Origin: Isoptericola peretonis
GTDB lineage: Bacteria; Actinomycetota; Actinomycetes; Actinomycetales; Cellulomonadaceae
Direction of reading: 5' to 3'
Assembly: GCA_023241745.1 (NCBI GenBank)
Contig: JALQCY010000001.1
Coordinates: 1 to 64,000, forward strand
DNA length: 64,000 nucleotides
Shown one piece after another: positions 35,918 to 44,881 of the stretch (position 1 is the stretch's first letter; each line of letters opens with the position of its first letter). Both the position numbers and the translations under genes were made by a program. Under the pieces are notes generated by a model. The model worked only from the letters and a program-made list of their open reading frames with translations, was not told the origin of the DNA and did not search any database.

Positions 35918-37408
35918 TCAGTTGAGCCAGCCGCCCATCGGGTCCGTGGTGCTGCCGTTCACGTACACCTCGAAGTGCAGGTGGCAGGCCGCCGACGTCC
36001 CCGTGGAACCGGAGTACCCGATGATCTCGCCCTTGCTGACCTTCTCCCCCACGCCCACGGTGTCGTAGCTGAGGTGCAGGTAGCGGGACATGACGTTGTC
36101 CCCACGGTACGAGCCGTGGTTGATGAGCACGTTGTTGCCCGGGCCGTCCGCGTAGTAGGCCTGCTCCACGTACCCGCTCTGGGCCGCGTAGATCGGGGTG
36201 CCGCAGTACGTGCGGATGTCGGTGCCCGCGTGCAGCCGCCAGTAGTGCAGGGTCGGGTGGAACCGCATCCCGTACGAGCTGGTCACGACGTGGTAGTTCG
36301 TCGGCCAGCCGAGGAACGGCCCGGAGGACGACGAGCCCCCGCCACCCCCGCCGCCACCGCCGCCACCGCCGCCACCGCCGGAGCCGCCGCCGTCGTTGGA
36401 CGAACCGCCGCCGCCCCCGCCGCCGCTCTTGTTGTTGCTCCGCCGCTCGGCGGCGGCCTTCTTGCGCGCCGCCTCCTCGGCCTGACGACGCTCCTCGGCG
36501 AGACGGGCGTCGCGCGCCTTCTGCTTGGCGATGATGTCCTTGATCTGGGACTCGAGGCCCGCCTGTGCCTGCTCGTTGGCCTTGAGCTCGGCGAGGGCGT
36601 TCGCCTTCTGCGCCTCGATCGAGGCCTTGAGCTTGCGCTGCTCGCTGATGAGCCGCTCCACCTCGGCCTTGCGGTCCGCCGCGTCGCGCTGCGCCTTCTG
36701 GGCGGCGACCACGTTGGCGTCGGCCTCGCGCTTGAGGTCGGCGATCGCCGCGCGGATCGCGTCCAGCCGTGCCTGCTGGTTGCGCGCCACGGCCTCGGCG
36801 TCCTGCAGGTCGGTGAGCGTGCGCGCCTGGCTGCGGGCGGCCGACGACGAGACGGCGAACTCCTCAAGGAAGTCCTCGGTGGACTGTGCGCCGGTGACGA
36901 TGCCGATGGTGCTCGAGTCGTCGCCGTGGCGGTAGGCCTGGCGCGCCATCTGCACGACGTCCGCGCGCGCCGCCTCGACCTTCCCCTTGCCCGCGTCGAT
37001 CTGCTCGGCGACCGCCGCCTCCTCGGCCTCGGCGTCCTGGAGCCGCTGCGCCAGGATCGCCGCTTTGCGGCGCGCCTCCTCGAGCGCGGCCTGTGCCGCC
37101 GCGAGCTCCGCCTCGGCCACGGGCAGGCGTCCCTCGACCTCGTTGAGGTCGAGCACCGCCTGACGGTACTTGGCGTTGGTGTCCTCCAGCTCGTGGGAGA
37201 GGTCCTCGCGCTCGCGCTCCTTCGCGCGCTGCTTCGCCTCGGCGGCGGCCCGCTGGTCGTCGATGTCGTCCGCGGCGGCCGTGCGCGCCGTCATGCTCGT
37301 CGACACCGTGGCCGACGTCGTCGCGCCGCCCAGCACCAGGACGGCGGCCACGAGCCCGCCCAGCGCGCGCCGTCCGGTGCGTCGCGTCGTCGTTCCGGGG
37401 GTCGTCAT
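35918..37408 (-). CDS. Secreted M23 peptidase with long coiled coil, FtsEX-associated
   Basis: The 496-residue protein has a signal peptide (about 1-47), a long coiled coil (about 48-320, rich in Ala, Glu, Arg), a Gly/Ser linker with runs of glycine (about 324-366) and a LytM/M23 domain (about 370-496) carrying HAGTDI and HLHFEV zinc motifs. The architecture is that of EnvC/PcsB-type hydrolases activated by FtsEX, and the gene directly follows ftsX, so control of septal peptidoglycan cleavage is inferred. ATG 37408 is used; a GTG at 37420 overlapping the ftsX stop would add four residues. Confidence 0.9.
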   Translation of the reverse strand: MTTPGTTTRRTGRRALGGLVAAVLVLGGATTSATVSTSMTARTAAADDIDDQRAAAEAKQRAKEREREDLSHELEDTNAKYRQAVLDLNEVEGRLPVAEAELAAAQAALEEARRKAAILAQRLQDAEAEEAAVAEQIDAGKGKVEAARADVVQMARQAYRHGDDSSTIGIVTGAQSTEDFLEEFAVSSSAARSQARTLTDLQDAEAVARNQQARLDAIRAAIADLKREADANVVAAQKAQRDAADRKAEVERLISEQRKLKASIEAQKANALAELKANEQAQAGLESQIKDIIAKQKARDARLAEERRQAEEAARKKAAAERRSNNKSGGGGGGGSSNDGGGSGGGGGGGGGGGGGGGSSSSGPFLGWPTNYHVVTSSYGMRFHPTLHYWRLHAGTDIRTYCGTPIYAAQSGYVEQAYYADGPGNNVLINHGSYRGDNVMSRYLHLSYDTVGVGEKVSKGEIIGYSGSTGTSAACHLHFEVYVNGSTTDPMGGWLN

Positions 37409-37416
37409 CTGCGATC

Positions 37417-38328
37417 TCACACCCTCGTGTACCGGTTGAGCGTCACCACGGACGACACCACCGCGAGGAGCACGGCGATCCCGATCAGCAGCGGCGCGAT
37501 CAGCAGGACGTCTCCCACGTCCACGTACGCCACCCAGTCGACGGAGTCCTGCAGCCAGTCCGTCACCAGGTACTGGACGGCGAGCCACAGCCCGCCCACG
37601 GCAAGGAGCGCGCCGACCAGCGCGGCGATCGCGCCCTCCAGCATGAACGGCAGCTGCACGAACAGGTTGGACGCCCCGACCAGGCGCATGATGCCGGTCT
37701 CCCGCCGCCGTGAGACGGCGGACAGCCGGATGGTCGTGGTGATGAGCAGCACCGCCGCGAGGAGCATCACGCCCGCGAGCCCGGCGGCCAGGAGGGACGC
37801 GCGCCCGAGGGCGAGGAACAGGGGCTCGAACACCTCGCGCTGGTCCTCCACCACCTCGACGCCCGCCCGACCCTCCAGCACGTCGTCGACCACCTGGTAC
37901 TGCTCCGGGTCGACGAGCTTCAGCCGGAACGACGCCTGCATGTCGTCCTCGGTGAGCTGCGTGCCCTGGTAGCCGTCGGGGTACATCTGGGTGAAGGCCT
38001 CGAACGCGTCGCCCTTGCTCTCGAAGTACGTGTTCGCCACCACGTCCGCCAGCTCGGTGTCGATGACCTGCTCCAGCGCATCGACCTGCTCGGGCGTGGC
38101 CTCCCCGTCGGCACAGGTGGGGGCCGTGGAGCCCGTCGGACAGAGGAAGACCGAGACCTCGACCAGGTCGTACCAGTCCCCCTTGAGCTTGGTGACCTGG
38201 GTCTGCAGCAGAGCGGCCGCGCCCACGAACGTCAGGGACACGAACGTCACGAGGACGACGGAGACCACCATGGACAGGTTCCGCCGCAGCCCCTGGAGGA
38301 CCTCGGTGAGGACGAACTGGAGCCGCAC
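37417..38328 (-). CDS. ftsX: Cell division protein FtsX
   Basis: The 303-residue membrane subunit of the FtsEX complex has one helix near 20-42, an extracytoplasmic domain (about 43-170) with a cysteine pair (FLCPTGSTAPTC), and three C-terminal helices with the family segment RRRETGIMRLVGASNLFVQLPFMLEG. It transmits ATP hydrolysis by FtsE to a periplasmic hydrolase, probably the M23 protein encoded next. GTG start 2 nt after ftsE. Confidence 0.95.
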   Translation of the reverse strand: MRLQFVLTEVLQGLRRNLSMVVSVVLVTFVSLTFVGAAALLQTQVTKLKGDWYDLVEVSVFLCPTGSTAPTCADGEATPEQVDALEQVIDTELADVVANTYFESKGDAFEAFTQMYPDGYQGTQLTEDDMQASFRLKLVDPEQYQVVDDVLEGRAGVEVVEDQREVFEPLFLALGRASLLAAGLAGVMLLAAVLLITTTIRLSAVSRRRETGIMRLVGASNLFVQLPFMLEGAIAALVGALLAVGGLWLAVQYLVTDWLQDSVDWVAYVDVGDVLLIAPLLIGIAVLLAVVSSVVTLNRYTRV

Positions 38329-38330
38329 CC

Positions 38331-39326
38331 TCAGGCCTCCCGTCCCGCGCGCACGCGCTCGTGCTCGCGCAGCACCTGCTGCACCACGTCGTCCGCGGAG
38401 GACCCGGCCGGCTCGGGCGCCGCGGGCTCGGGCACGGCCGGCTCCGGCGTCACCTGCTCCGTCGTCGTCTGGGCCGCAGGGGGCTGCGACGCCGCCCGCG
38501 CGGCGGCCGCCTCCGCGGCGCGCTCGGCCTCGAGGTCCGCCGGCTCCGGCGACACCTGCACCCGCGGGACGACGACGGCCCGCGCACCCCGGCCCGGAGC
38601 GTCGAGCACCGGCGTCTGACCCACCAGCGGGAGGATCGACTCGCGCTCGCCGTAGACGGCGTCCACCTCGTCGCGGACCACGGAGCCCGTCGACAGCTCG
38701 ACGACGCGCTTGCGCATCTCGTTGACGATCTCGTCGTCGTGCGTGGCCATGACCACCGTGGTCCCGGTGCGGTTGATCCGGTCGAGCAGGCGCATGATGC
38801 CGAGCGAGGTGGTGGGGTCGAGGTTCCCGGTGGGCTCGTCGGCCAGGAGGATCTGCGGGCGGTTCACGAACGCGCGAGCGATCGCGACGCGCTGCTGCTC
38901 GCCGCCCGACAGCTCGTGCGGCAGCCGCTTCTCCTTGCCGTCCAGGCCGACCATCTCGAGCACCTCGGGCACGGTGGTGCGGATCGTGTGCCGCGGCTTG
39001 CCGATCACCTGCAGGGCGAACGCGACGTTCTCGTGGACGGTCTTGTTCGGCAGCAGCCGGAAGTCCTGGAACACCACGCCGATGCTGCGGCGCAGCGACG
39101 GCACCTTCCAGCTCGACAGCCGGGACAGGTCCCGGCCCGCCACGTACACCGACCCTCCCGTCGGCCGCTCCTCGCGCAGCACGAGCCGCAGGAACGTGCT
39201 CTTGCCCGAGCCGGAGGCGCCGACGAGGAAGACGAACTCCCCGCGCGAGACGTCCACCGAGACGTCGTCGAGCGCGGGCCGCGCCCCTCGGGCGTAGACC
39301 TTCGAGACGTTCTCGAACCGGATCAC
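38331..39326 (-). CDS. ftsE: Cell division ATPase FtsE with long C-terminal tail
   Basis: The ABC ATPase of FtsEX: Walker [10 protein letters not shown] (36-44), signature [13 protein letters not shown], Walker [14 protein letters not shown]-loop ATHD. The domain ends near residue 225, whereas the protein is 331 residues: the extra 100 residues are Pro/Ala/Glu-rich (repeated PEPA motifs) and probably disordered. An open frame reaches 39401, but GTG 39326 has GGGGAGAGG 6 nt upstream and starts at the canonical VIRFENVSK. Confidence 0.95.
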   Translation of the reverse strand: MIRFENVSKVYARGARPALDDVSVDVSRGEFVFLVGASGSGKSTFLRLVLREERPTGGSVYVAGRDLSRLSSWKVPSLRRSIGVVFQDFRLLPNKTVHENVAFALQVIGKPRHTIRTTVPEVLEMVGLDGKEKRLPHELSGGEQQRVAIARAFVNRPQILLADEPTGNLDPTTSLGIMRLLDRINRTGTTVVMATHDDEIVNEMRKRVVELSTGSVVRDEVDAVYGERESILPLVGQTPVLDAPGRGARAVVVPRVQVSPEPADLEAERAAEAAAARAASQPPAAQTTTEQVTPEPAVPEPAAPEPAGSSADDVVQQVLREHERVRAGREA

Positions 39327-39462
39327 GACGTGCCTCTCCCCTGCAGATCGACCGTGCAGCGCCGGCTCGCGGCCGGGCTGCCCGGTTTCCGAGAGTCGCA
39401 CCCGGCGGGGAGGGTCACAGGAAGGACACGCCGGTGTGTCGTGGGTCCGGGCCGTCGCCCGG

Positions 39463-39490
39463 GGCTACCGCCCTTCGCCGGGCGGTAGCC
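39463..39490. terminator. Terminator of prfB
   Basis: An 11-bp perfect stem (GGCTACCGCCC with complement) and 6-nt loop lie 12 nt beyond the prfB stop on the minus strand. Confidence 0.8.
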
Positions 39491-39502
39491 GGCGGTGTCG
39501 TG

Positions 39503-40618
39503 TCAGGAGGCGTCGGCGCCGCCGGAGCGGCGCCAGCGGATCCCGGCCTCGATGAAGTCGTCGATCGCGCCGTCGAACACGGCCTGCGTGTTGCCCGACT
39601 CGTGCTCGGTGCGCAGATCCTTGACCATCTGGTATGGCTGCAGCACGTAGGACCGCATCTGGTCGCCCCAGCTCGCCTTGATGTCGCCCGCCAGCTCCTT
39701 CTTCTTCGCGGCCTCCTCCTGCTGCCGGATGAGCAGCAGGCGGGACTGCATGACGCGGAGGGCGGCGGCGCGGTTCTGGATCTGCGACTTCTCGTTCTGC
39801 ATCGACACGACGGTGCCGGTGGGCAGGTGGGTCATGCGGACGGCGGAGTCCGTGGTGTTCACGGACTGCCCGCCCGGCCCGGAGGACCGGAAGACGTCGA
39901 TCTTGAGCTCCGACTCGGGGATCTCGATGGAGTCGGTCTGCTCGATGAGCGGCACCACCTCGACGGCGGCGAACGACGTCTGGCGGCGGCCCTGGTTGTC
40001 GAACGGCGAGATGCGCACGAGGCGGTGCGTGCCCGCCTCGACGGACAGGTTGCCGAAGGCGTAGGGCGCGTTGACCTCGAACGTCGCGGACTTGAGCCCG
40101 GCCTCCTCCGCGTAGGAGGTGTCCATGACCTTGGTCGGGTAGCCGTGCCGCTCCGCCCAGCGCAGGTACATGCGCATGAGCATCTCGGCGAAGTCGGCGG
40201 CGTCGACGCCGCCGGCGCCGGCGCGGATGGTCACGACCGCGTCGCGGGCGTCGTACTCGCCGTTGAGGAGCGTGCGGATCTCGAGGGCGTCGAGGTCCTT
40301 GCGGATCGCCGCGACCTCGGTCTCCGCTTCGGCGAGGGTGTCCTCGTCCTCCATCTCCTCGCCCATCTCGACGAGCGTCTCGACGTCGTCGATGCGCTGC
40401 TGGAGCCGTGAGACGCGCTCGAGCTCGCCCTGCGTGGTGGACAGCGCGGACGTGACCTTCTGCGCCTTCTCGGGGTCGTCCCACAGGTTGGGCGCGGAGG
40501 CCTGCTCCGACAGGTCGGCGATCTTCGCCTGCAGGGCGGTGGGGTCGCTCACGCTCTCGATGGACTCGAGGGTGGCGCGCAGCGCCTTGATCTCTGCGGG
40601 GAAGTCGATGGTGGCCAC
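39503..40618 (-). CDS. prfB: Peptide chain release factor 2
   Basis: RF2 recognises UGA and UAA stop codons. The 371-residue protein carries the catalytic GGQ (about 249-251, in [16 protein letters not shown]) and the stop-recognition SPF tripeptide in RISPFDNQG. Unlike E. coli prfB there is no in-frame UGA and no programmed frameshift; the frame is continuous, as in other Actinobacteria. GTG 40618 with GAGG nearby is preferred to an upstream TTG. Confidence 0.96.
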   Translation of the reverse strand: MATIDFPAEIKALRATLESIESVSDPTALQAKIADLSEQASAPNLWDDPEKAQKVTSALSTTQGELERVSRLQQRIDDVETLVEMGEEMEDEDTLAEAETEVAAIRKDLDALEIRTLLNGEYDARDAVVTIRAGAGGVDAADFAEMLMRMYLRWAERHGYPTKVMDTSYAEEAGLKSATFEVNAPYAFGNLSVEAGTHRLVRISPFDNQGRRQTSFAAVEVVPLIEQTDSIEIPESELKIDVFRSSGPGGQSVNTTDSAVRMTHLPTGTVVSMQNEKSQIQNRAAALRVMQSRLLLIRQQEEAAKKKELAGDIKASWGDQMRSYVLQPYQMVKDLRTEHESGNTQAVFDGAIDDFIEAGIRWRRSGGADAS

Positions 40619-40678
40619 GATCCTCAAGGTTACCCGCCACCGCGCCGTCCCCGGCGCGGGCCCCCGGCCGGGCGGAGG

Positions 40679-41062
40679 TCAGCCGCGCTCGGGCAGGGTG
40701 CGGCCGAACATCTGCGCGGTGTCGCGGGCGCTCGGCGTGCCCGCGTCGGGGTCGGCGCCCGCGGCGAGCAGCGCCGCCACCACGTCGTCGGAGCCCTTGA
40801 AGACGGCCCCGGCCAGCGGCGACTGGCCGCGGGCGTTCACGCGGTCGACGTCTGCGCCGCGCTCGGCGAGGCCGCGGACGAGCCCCGCGTGCCCGTGGTA
40901 CGCGGCCAGCATGAGCAGCGTGTTTCCGGCCGCGTCGGCGTGGTCCGCCGGGACGCCCGCGTCGACGAACTCCAGCAGCAGGTCGGCGCCCGCGCGGGCG
41001 AGGTCGAACATCTGGTCCAGGTCGACGGGCAGCTTGTCGTCCGGGCGGGCGTCGTCGGTCAT
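40679..41062 (-). CDS. Ankyrin-repeat protein
   Basis: A 127-residue cytosolic protein made of about three ankyrin repeats: DAAGNTLLMLAAYHGHAGLV, NARGQSPLAGAVFKGSDDVV and a partial third. Ankyrin repeats bind proteins; the partner is unknown. Small ankyrin proteins of this size often neighbour catalase genes, but none is here. ATG start with TAGATT 7 nt upstream. Confidence 0.85.
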   Translation of the reverse strand: MTDDARPDDKLPVDLDQMFDLARAGADLLLEFVDAGVPADHADAAGNTLLMLAAYHGHAGLVRGLAERGADVDRVNARGQSPLAGAVFKGSDDVVAALLAAGADPDAGTPSARDTAQMFGRTLPERG

Positions 41063-41069
41063 GCGCGCG

Positions 41070-41075
41070 AATCTA
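41070..41075 (-). promoter_or_regulatory. -10 element of the ankyrin gene, leaderless
   Basis: TAGATT ends 7 nt before the ATG at 41062. Confidence 0.45.
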
Positions 41076-41132
41076 CCCGCGCGTGGCCCGCCCGCCTGTC
41101 CCATGCTGGGGAGCGGCGGGAGGAGGGGCACC

Positions 41133-41666
41133 ATGACGACGTACCGGTGGCGCGGGCTCGGCTCCGGCAGCGTCGAGCACCTGGACCTCGACGTGCGCGG
41201 CGACCGGGTGCGCGCCCGCTCCGTCGTCGACCTCGGCCCCGTGCGGGTCGAGTACGCGATGGAGCTGGACACCGCGTGGGCGTTCCGGGCGCTGCGGCTG
41301 CGGTCGTCGACCGGGCGACAGCTCGACCTGAGCCGGGACGAGGGCAGCTGGCGGCTGGACGGGGCGGCCCGTCCCGACCTGGTCGAGGCCGTCGACGTGG
41401 ACCTGTCGTTCACCCCGTTCACCAACACGCTGCCGATCCGCCGCCTCGACCTGGCGGTCGAGGCGGCGGCCGACATCGTCACGGCGTACGTCGACGGGGA
41501 GACGTTCGAGGTCGCCCCCGACCCCCAGCGGTACACGCGCCTGGCCGCGGACCGCTACGTCTACGAGTCCCGCGACACCGACTTCCACCGGGAGCTCACC
41601 GTGGACGCCGACGGGTTCGTCGTCGACTACCCGGGGCTGTTCGTCCGCATGGACGCAGGCGCCTGA
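41133..41666 (+). CDS. Putative glycolipid-binding domain protein
   Basis: A 177-residue protein of the putative glycolipid-binding family (DUF1089, PA1994-like beta barrel). Family blocks: RWRGLGSGSVEHLDL, VEYAMELDTAWAFRALRL, VDVDLSFTPFTNTLPIRRL, RYTRLAADRYVYESRD, VDYPGLFVRM. Ligand and role are unproven. A strong AGGAGGGG ribosome binding site precedes ATG 41133. Convergent with the flavohemoglobin gene; the two ends can pair (GCCTGA/TCAGGC). Confidence 0.85.
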   Translation: MTTYRWRGLGSGSVEHLDLDVRGDRVRARSVVDLGPVRVEYAMELDTAWAFRALRLRSSTGRQLDLSRDEGSWRLDGAARPDLVEAVDVDLSFTPFTNTLPIRRLDLAVEAAADIVTAYVDGETFEVAPDPQRYTRLAADRYVYESRDTDFHRELTVDADGFVVDYPGLFVRMDAGA

Positions 41667-41697
41667 GGGTCGGTCGCCCCGGTGGCTGCCGGGCCGG

Positions 41698-42912
41698 TCA
41701 GGCCGCGGACAGCTCCCGGCCCGGCCCGAACACCTCGTGGTGGATCCGGTCGGCGGTGATGCCCCGGCCCAGCAGCGCGGACTGGAGGGCCGTCATGAAC
41801 GGCGTCGGCCCGCAGAGGTAGGCGTCGGCGTCGTGCGGCACGTCGACGGCCCCGAGGTCGATGTAGCCGGCACGGAGCCGGTCCTGCACGGGCCGGGTGC
41901 CGAGGTCCTCGTACCAGCGGTGCAGCTCGGCCGTCGGGATGTCGTCGACCAGCGCGCGGAGCTCGGCCCGGTGCGCGTGGCGCGCGGGCGACCGGTCCGC
42001 GTGCAGCACCACGACGCGACGCGAGGTGCCCGTGCGGCGCAGGTGGTGCAGGAAGCCGATCATGGGGGTGATCCCGATGCCGGCGGAGGCGAGCACCAGC
42101 GGGTTCTCGCCCTCGGCCAGGGTGAGCTCGCCGAACGGCGTCGAGACGTCGAGGCCGTCCCCCTCGAAGGCGTTGGCGTGCAGGTGGTTCGACACCTCGC
42201 CCGCGGGGGCGACGCCGGCGCGGTCGGCGCCGGCGGGGATCGCCTTGACCGAGATCGTCCACGCGTCGGGCGCGCCGGCACCGGTGAGGCTGTACTGCCG
42301 GATCTGGCGGGCGCCGTCGGGCAGGTTGACCGCCACGGAGACGTACTGGCCCGGCCGGGCCTCCGGGAGCGTGCCGCCGTCGGGGGCGATCAGCTCGAGC
42401 GAGACGGTGTCGGGCGACTCCTGGACGCGACGGCTGACCGTCACCGTGCGCCAGACGTCCCCGACCGCGACGCCGGCCTCCTCGTAGAGGCCCAGCTCGA
42501 TCGACACCAGGGCGTCCGCCATGTCCCAGTAGACCTCGTCCCACGCGGCTGCCACCTCGGGGGTGACCGCCTCGCCGAGCACCTCGACGATCGCGGCGAA
42601 CAGGTGCTCGTGCACGATCGGGTACTGCTCCGGCAGGATCCCCAGCGACGCGTGCTTGTGCGCGATGCGGGCGAGCACGGTGCGGGGGTCCGGGCCGTCG
42701 CCGACGAGGAGGGTCGCGTAGGCGGCGATCGCTCCGGCGAGCGCCCGCTGCTGGTCGCCGCGCGCCTGGTTGCCCCGGTTGAACAGGTCGCGCTCGAGCT
42801 CCGGGTGGGCGGCGAACATGCGGCGGTAGAACACCGGCGTGATGTCGCCGATGGCGCCGCCGATCACGGGCAGCGTGGCGCGGACGACGGCGGCGGACTC
42901 GGGGGTGAGCAT
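41698..42912 (-). CDS. hmp: Flavohemoglobin, nitric oxide dioxygenase
   Basis: The 404-residue enzyme converts NO plus oxygen to nitrate using NAD(P)H. The globin domain (1-140) has Tyr29, proximal His85 in IAHKHASLGI and QYPIVHEHL. The FAD domain shows RQYSLTGAG, and the NAD domain GIGITPMIGFL and YLCGPTPFM. The gene follows an NsrR-type repressor by 62 nt on the same strand, the expected NO-detoxification unit. ATG with an AGGAGAC ribosome binding site. Confidence 0.96.
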   Translation of the reverse strand: MLTPESAAVVRATLPVIGGAIGDITPVFYRRMFAAHPELERDLFNRGNQARGDQQRALAGAIAAYATLLVGDGPDPRTVLARIAHKHASLGILPEQYPIVHEHLFAAIVEVLGEAVTPEVAAAWDEVYWDMADALVSIELGLYEEAGVAVGDVWRTVTVSRRVQESPDTVSLELIAPDGGTLPEARPGQYVSVAVNLPDGARQIRQYSLTGAGAPDAWTISVKAIPAGADRAGVAPAGEVSNHLHANAFEGDGLDVSTPFGELTLAEGENPLVLASAGIGITPMIGFLHHLRRTGTSRRVVVLHADRSPARHAHRAELRALVDDIPTAELHRWYEDLGTRPVQDRLRAGYIDLGAVDVPHDADAYLCGPTPFMTALQSALLGRGITADRIHHEVFGPGRELSAA

Positions 42913-42974
42913 GCGTGTCTCCTGTCTGTTCCTTCTGGGGTTCTCCGCGGCCGGGCGGCGCCCGGATGCGGACG

Positions 42975-43418
42975 TCAGCCGGGCGGACGTGTCCCGACGG
43001 TGAGCAGCAGGTCGCGGGTGGGCGCCGCCGACACGTCGGCGATCGTCAGCGGGTCGAGCGCCGCGAAGAACGCCTCCCGCGCGCGGGCGAGGGCGCCGCG
43101 CAGGCGGCAGCCGCCCCGCAGGGGGCAGGGGTTCGCGCCGTCGCAGTCGACGACCTCGCCGTCCCCTTCCAGGGCCCGCGCGACGAATCCGACGGACACG
43201 TCGCGGGCGCCGTCGGCGAGCCGCAGCCCCCCGGAGCGGCCACGGCGGGCGTCGACGAGGCCGAGGTGGCCGAGCCGCGTGACCACCTTGGCCGCGTGCG
43301 TCGCCGGCACGTTCAGCTCGACCGCGAGCGTGCGGGTGGTCGTCGTCCGGTCGGCGTCCAGCACGGCGAGGCGCATGACGATCCGCAGTCCGAGGTCGGT
43401 GAACGCGGTGAGCTGCAC
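42975..43418 (-). CDS. nsrR: Rrf2-family NO-sensing repressor, NsrR-like
   Basis: The 147-residue regulator has an Rrf2 winged helix and three cysteines, C92, C98 and C104, in DCDGANPCPLRGGC, plus Asp8. The spacing matches Streptomyces NsrR, whose iron-sulfur cluster is held by three cysteines and Asp8. NO damage to the cluster relieves repression of hmp. GTG start with TAGCGT 6 nt upstream; an inverted repeat at 43463-43482 is a candidate site. Confidence 0.92.
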   Translation of the reverse strand: MQLTAFTDLGLRIVMRLAVLDADRTTTTRTLAVELNVPATHAAKVVTRLGHLGLVDARRGRSGGLRLADGARDVSVGFVARALEGDGEVVDCDGANPCPLRGGCRLRGALARAREAFFAALDPLTIADVSAAPTRDLLLTVGTRPPG

Positions 43419-43424
43419 ACCCGC

Positions 43425-43430
43425 ACGCTA
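43425..43430 (-). promoter_or_regulatory. -10 element of nsrR-hmp, leaderless
   Basis: TAGCGT ends 6 nt before the GTG start at 43418. Confidence 0.45.
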
Positions 43431-43462
43431 AGCCAAAGAGGCATCTCAAATACGCCTTTTGC

Positions 43463-43482
43463 GATGTGGGATGTTCCACATC
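43463..43482. promoter_or_regulatory. Inverted repeat upstream of nsrR-hmp
   Basis: GATGTGG and CCACATC flank a 6-nt spacer in perfect symmetry, 45 nt upstream of the nsrR start. AT-richer flanks (AAATACG on both sides) mark it off from the surrounding GC-rich sequence. An operator for NsrR or another regulator is inferred. Confidence 0.5.
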
Positions 43483-43563
43483 ACCGTGTCACCTTCAAAT
43501 ACGGCCGGTCTGGCCGGCGCGCTCTGCTCCGGCACTGGTCGGACGGGCGGACGGGCGGACGGC

Positions 43564-44043
43564 TCAGCCCGCCCGGGCGGACGCCGTCGCCGCGACGGTG
43601 AACCCGCCCCCGAACGCGTCGGTGAACCACCGCACCAGCGGCGGGTGCGACGTCGCGACCAGGCCCACCCGCGCCGTCCGCCCGTCGGGGGACACCGCCT
43701 CGACCAGCCGCAGGCCGTCGAGGCCCTCCGCCTCTCCCGGGTGAGCGGCGAGATAGTCGCGGACCGACTCCTCGACGTCGGAGGCGGTGAGGGTGAGTAC
43801 CGCCTCGCCGTCGGTGCCGCCGGAGTCGCCCGCGTAGAACCGGGCGGGCGGCATCGCGTCCGCCGCGTCCGCGGCGAGGGTGTCCGCCAGGTCGTACAGG
43901 TGCTTGCGGTCGAGGTGCACGGCCGTGGCCGACGCGACCATGGCGACGATCATCAGCGCCAGGGCCACCACGCCGGCCGTGAGCAGCATGATCCGCCCGT
44001 CCTCACCTCCCTGCCGGTGCCCGACCTCGGTGCGGGGGCTCAC
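43564..44043 (-). CDS. TadG-like pilus assembly protein (Rv3654c type)
   Basis: A 159-residue protein with one N-terminal membrane helix (about 20-40) after a short GEDGRIMLL segment, and an extracytoplasmic domain. It matches the putative Flp pilus-assembly TadE/G-like proteins encoded last in actinobacterial Tad loci. Start GTG 44043 overlaps the preceding TadE stop. Role in the pilus is inferred by position. Confidence 0.82.
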   Translation of the reverse strand: MSPRTEVGHRQGGEDGRIMLLTAGVVALALMIVAMVASATAVHLDRKHLYDLADTLAADAADAMPPARFYAGDSGGTDGEAVLTLTASDVEESVRDYLAAHPGEAEGLDGLRLVEAVSPDGRTARVGLVATSHPPLVRWFTDAFGGGFTVAATASARAG

Positions 44044-44501
44044 GGGCGGACCTCCCCGTACTCGTCGACCGTGGCGACGTGCGTGGCCGTGACCGGGACC
44101 TCCAGCGGTACCCAGTCGCGCAGCGCGGCGGGCACGAACGGCAGCGGCACCTCGAGCCGGGTGCGCACGCCGACGGTCGCGCCGGGTGTGAGGCAGGGGT
44201 CGGTGGAGCACTCGAGAGACACGGAGCCGTCGCCCGCGTCGAAGCCCTGGTCGGCGAACGCGAGGTCGGCGGCCGCGCGAGCGCGCTCCGCCCCCGCCGC
44301 CGAGGAGTCCGCCGTGACCATCGCCCGGCCCGACTCCCGCGCGGCACCCTCGACGGCGAACGCTCCCGCCTGCACCTGGGCGACCGTCAGCACCAGGTAC
44401 ACCAGCGGCACCAGGAGGAGCACCGCCGTGCCGAGGAACTCCACCAGGGCGGCGCCGGCCTCCGGGTCGGGGCGGTCGTCGCCCCGCTGCGGCGCGCTCA
44501 C
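44040..44501 (-). CDS. TadE-like minor pilin
   Basis: A 153-residue protein with the TadE signature GAALVEFLGTAVLLLVPLVYLV, a short cytoplasmic leader and one hydrophobic helix containing the pilin-like glutamate. An extracytoplasmic cysteine pair (SLECSTDPC) could form a disulfide. Overlaps both neighbours by 4 nt. Confidence 0.87.
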   Translation of the reverse strand: MSAPQRGDDRPDPEAGAALVEFLGTAVLLLVPLVYLVLTVAQVQAGAFAVEGAARESGRAMVTADSSAAGAERARAAADLAFADQGFDAGDGSVSLECSTDPCLTPGATVGVRTRLEVPLPFVPAALRDWVPLEVPVTATHVATVDEYGEVRP

Positions 44502-44881
44502 GCCTCCTCCAGGGCGTGACCCTGCAGCGTGAGTACGCCGGAGGGACCGAGCAACCCGACCACGGGCAGCGGCACCTGCACCGTCACCTCCACGACGTCG
44601 AGACCGTCCCGGACGGTCTGCCGCACGGACACGTCGTCGGCGTACCCGCTGCCCAGCGCGGAGGTCAGCAGCTCCCGTGTGCGCGTCGCCCCGCTCGCGA
44701 GGTCCCGGTCGGCGCGCGCCGCGACGCGCGCGCCCTCCGCAGCGGCGTCGATGGCGAGCGAGCGCACGTGCATCGCCAGCGCCGTCTGGACCACCGCGAG
44801 GAACAGGGCCAGCACCAGCGCCGAGACCATGACGAACTCGGCGACGGCCGACCCGCGCTCGCCCTCGCCTGTCTGCCTCAC
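44498..44881 (-). CDS. TadE-like minor pilin, second
   Basis: A 127-residue TadE family protein: GERGSAVAEFVMVSALVLALFLAVVQ is the pilin-like helix with its conserved Glu, followed by an extracytoplasmic beta-rich region. GTG at 44881 overlaps the stop of the VOC gene. Confidence 0.87.
   Translation of the reverse strand: MRQTGEGERGSAVAEFVMVSALVLALFLAVVQTALAMHVRSLAIDAAAEGARVAARADRDLASGATRTRELLTSALGSGYADDVSVRQTVRDGLDVVEVTVQVPLPVVGLLGPSGVLTLQGHALEEA

Noticed and set aside
36310..36435. Glycine-coding run as an assembly error
   Set aside because: The run keeps the frame, mixes Gly and Ser codons, and separates two well-formed domains, so it is a genuine linker.
39503..40618. Programmed frameshift in prfB
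   Set aside because: The frame is continuous with no in-frame TGA near the N-terminus; Actinobacteria generally lack the frameshift.
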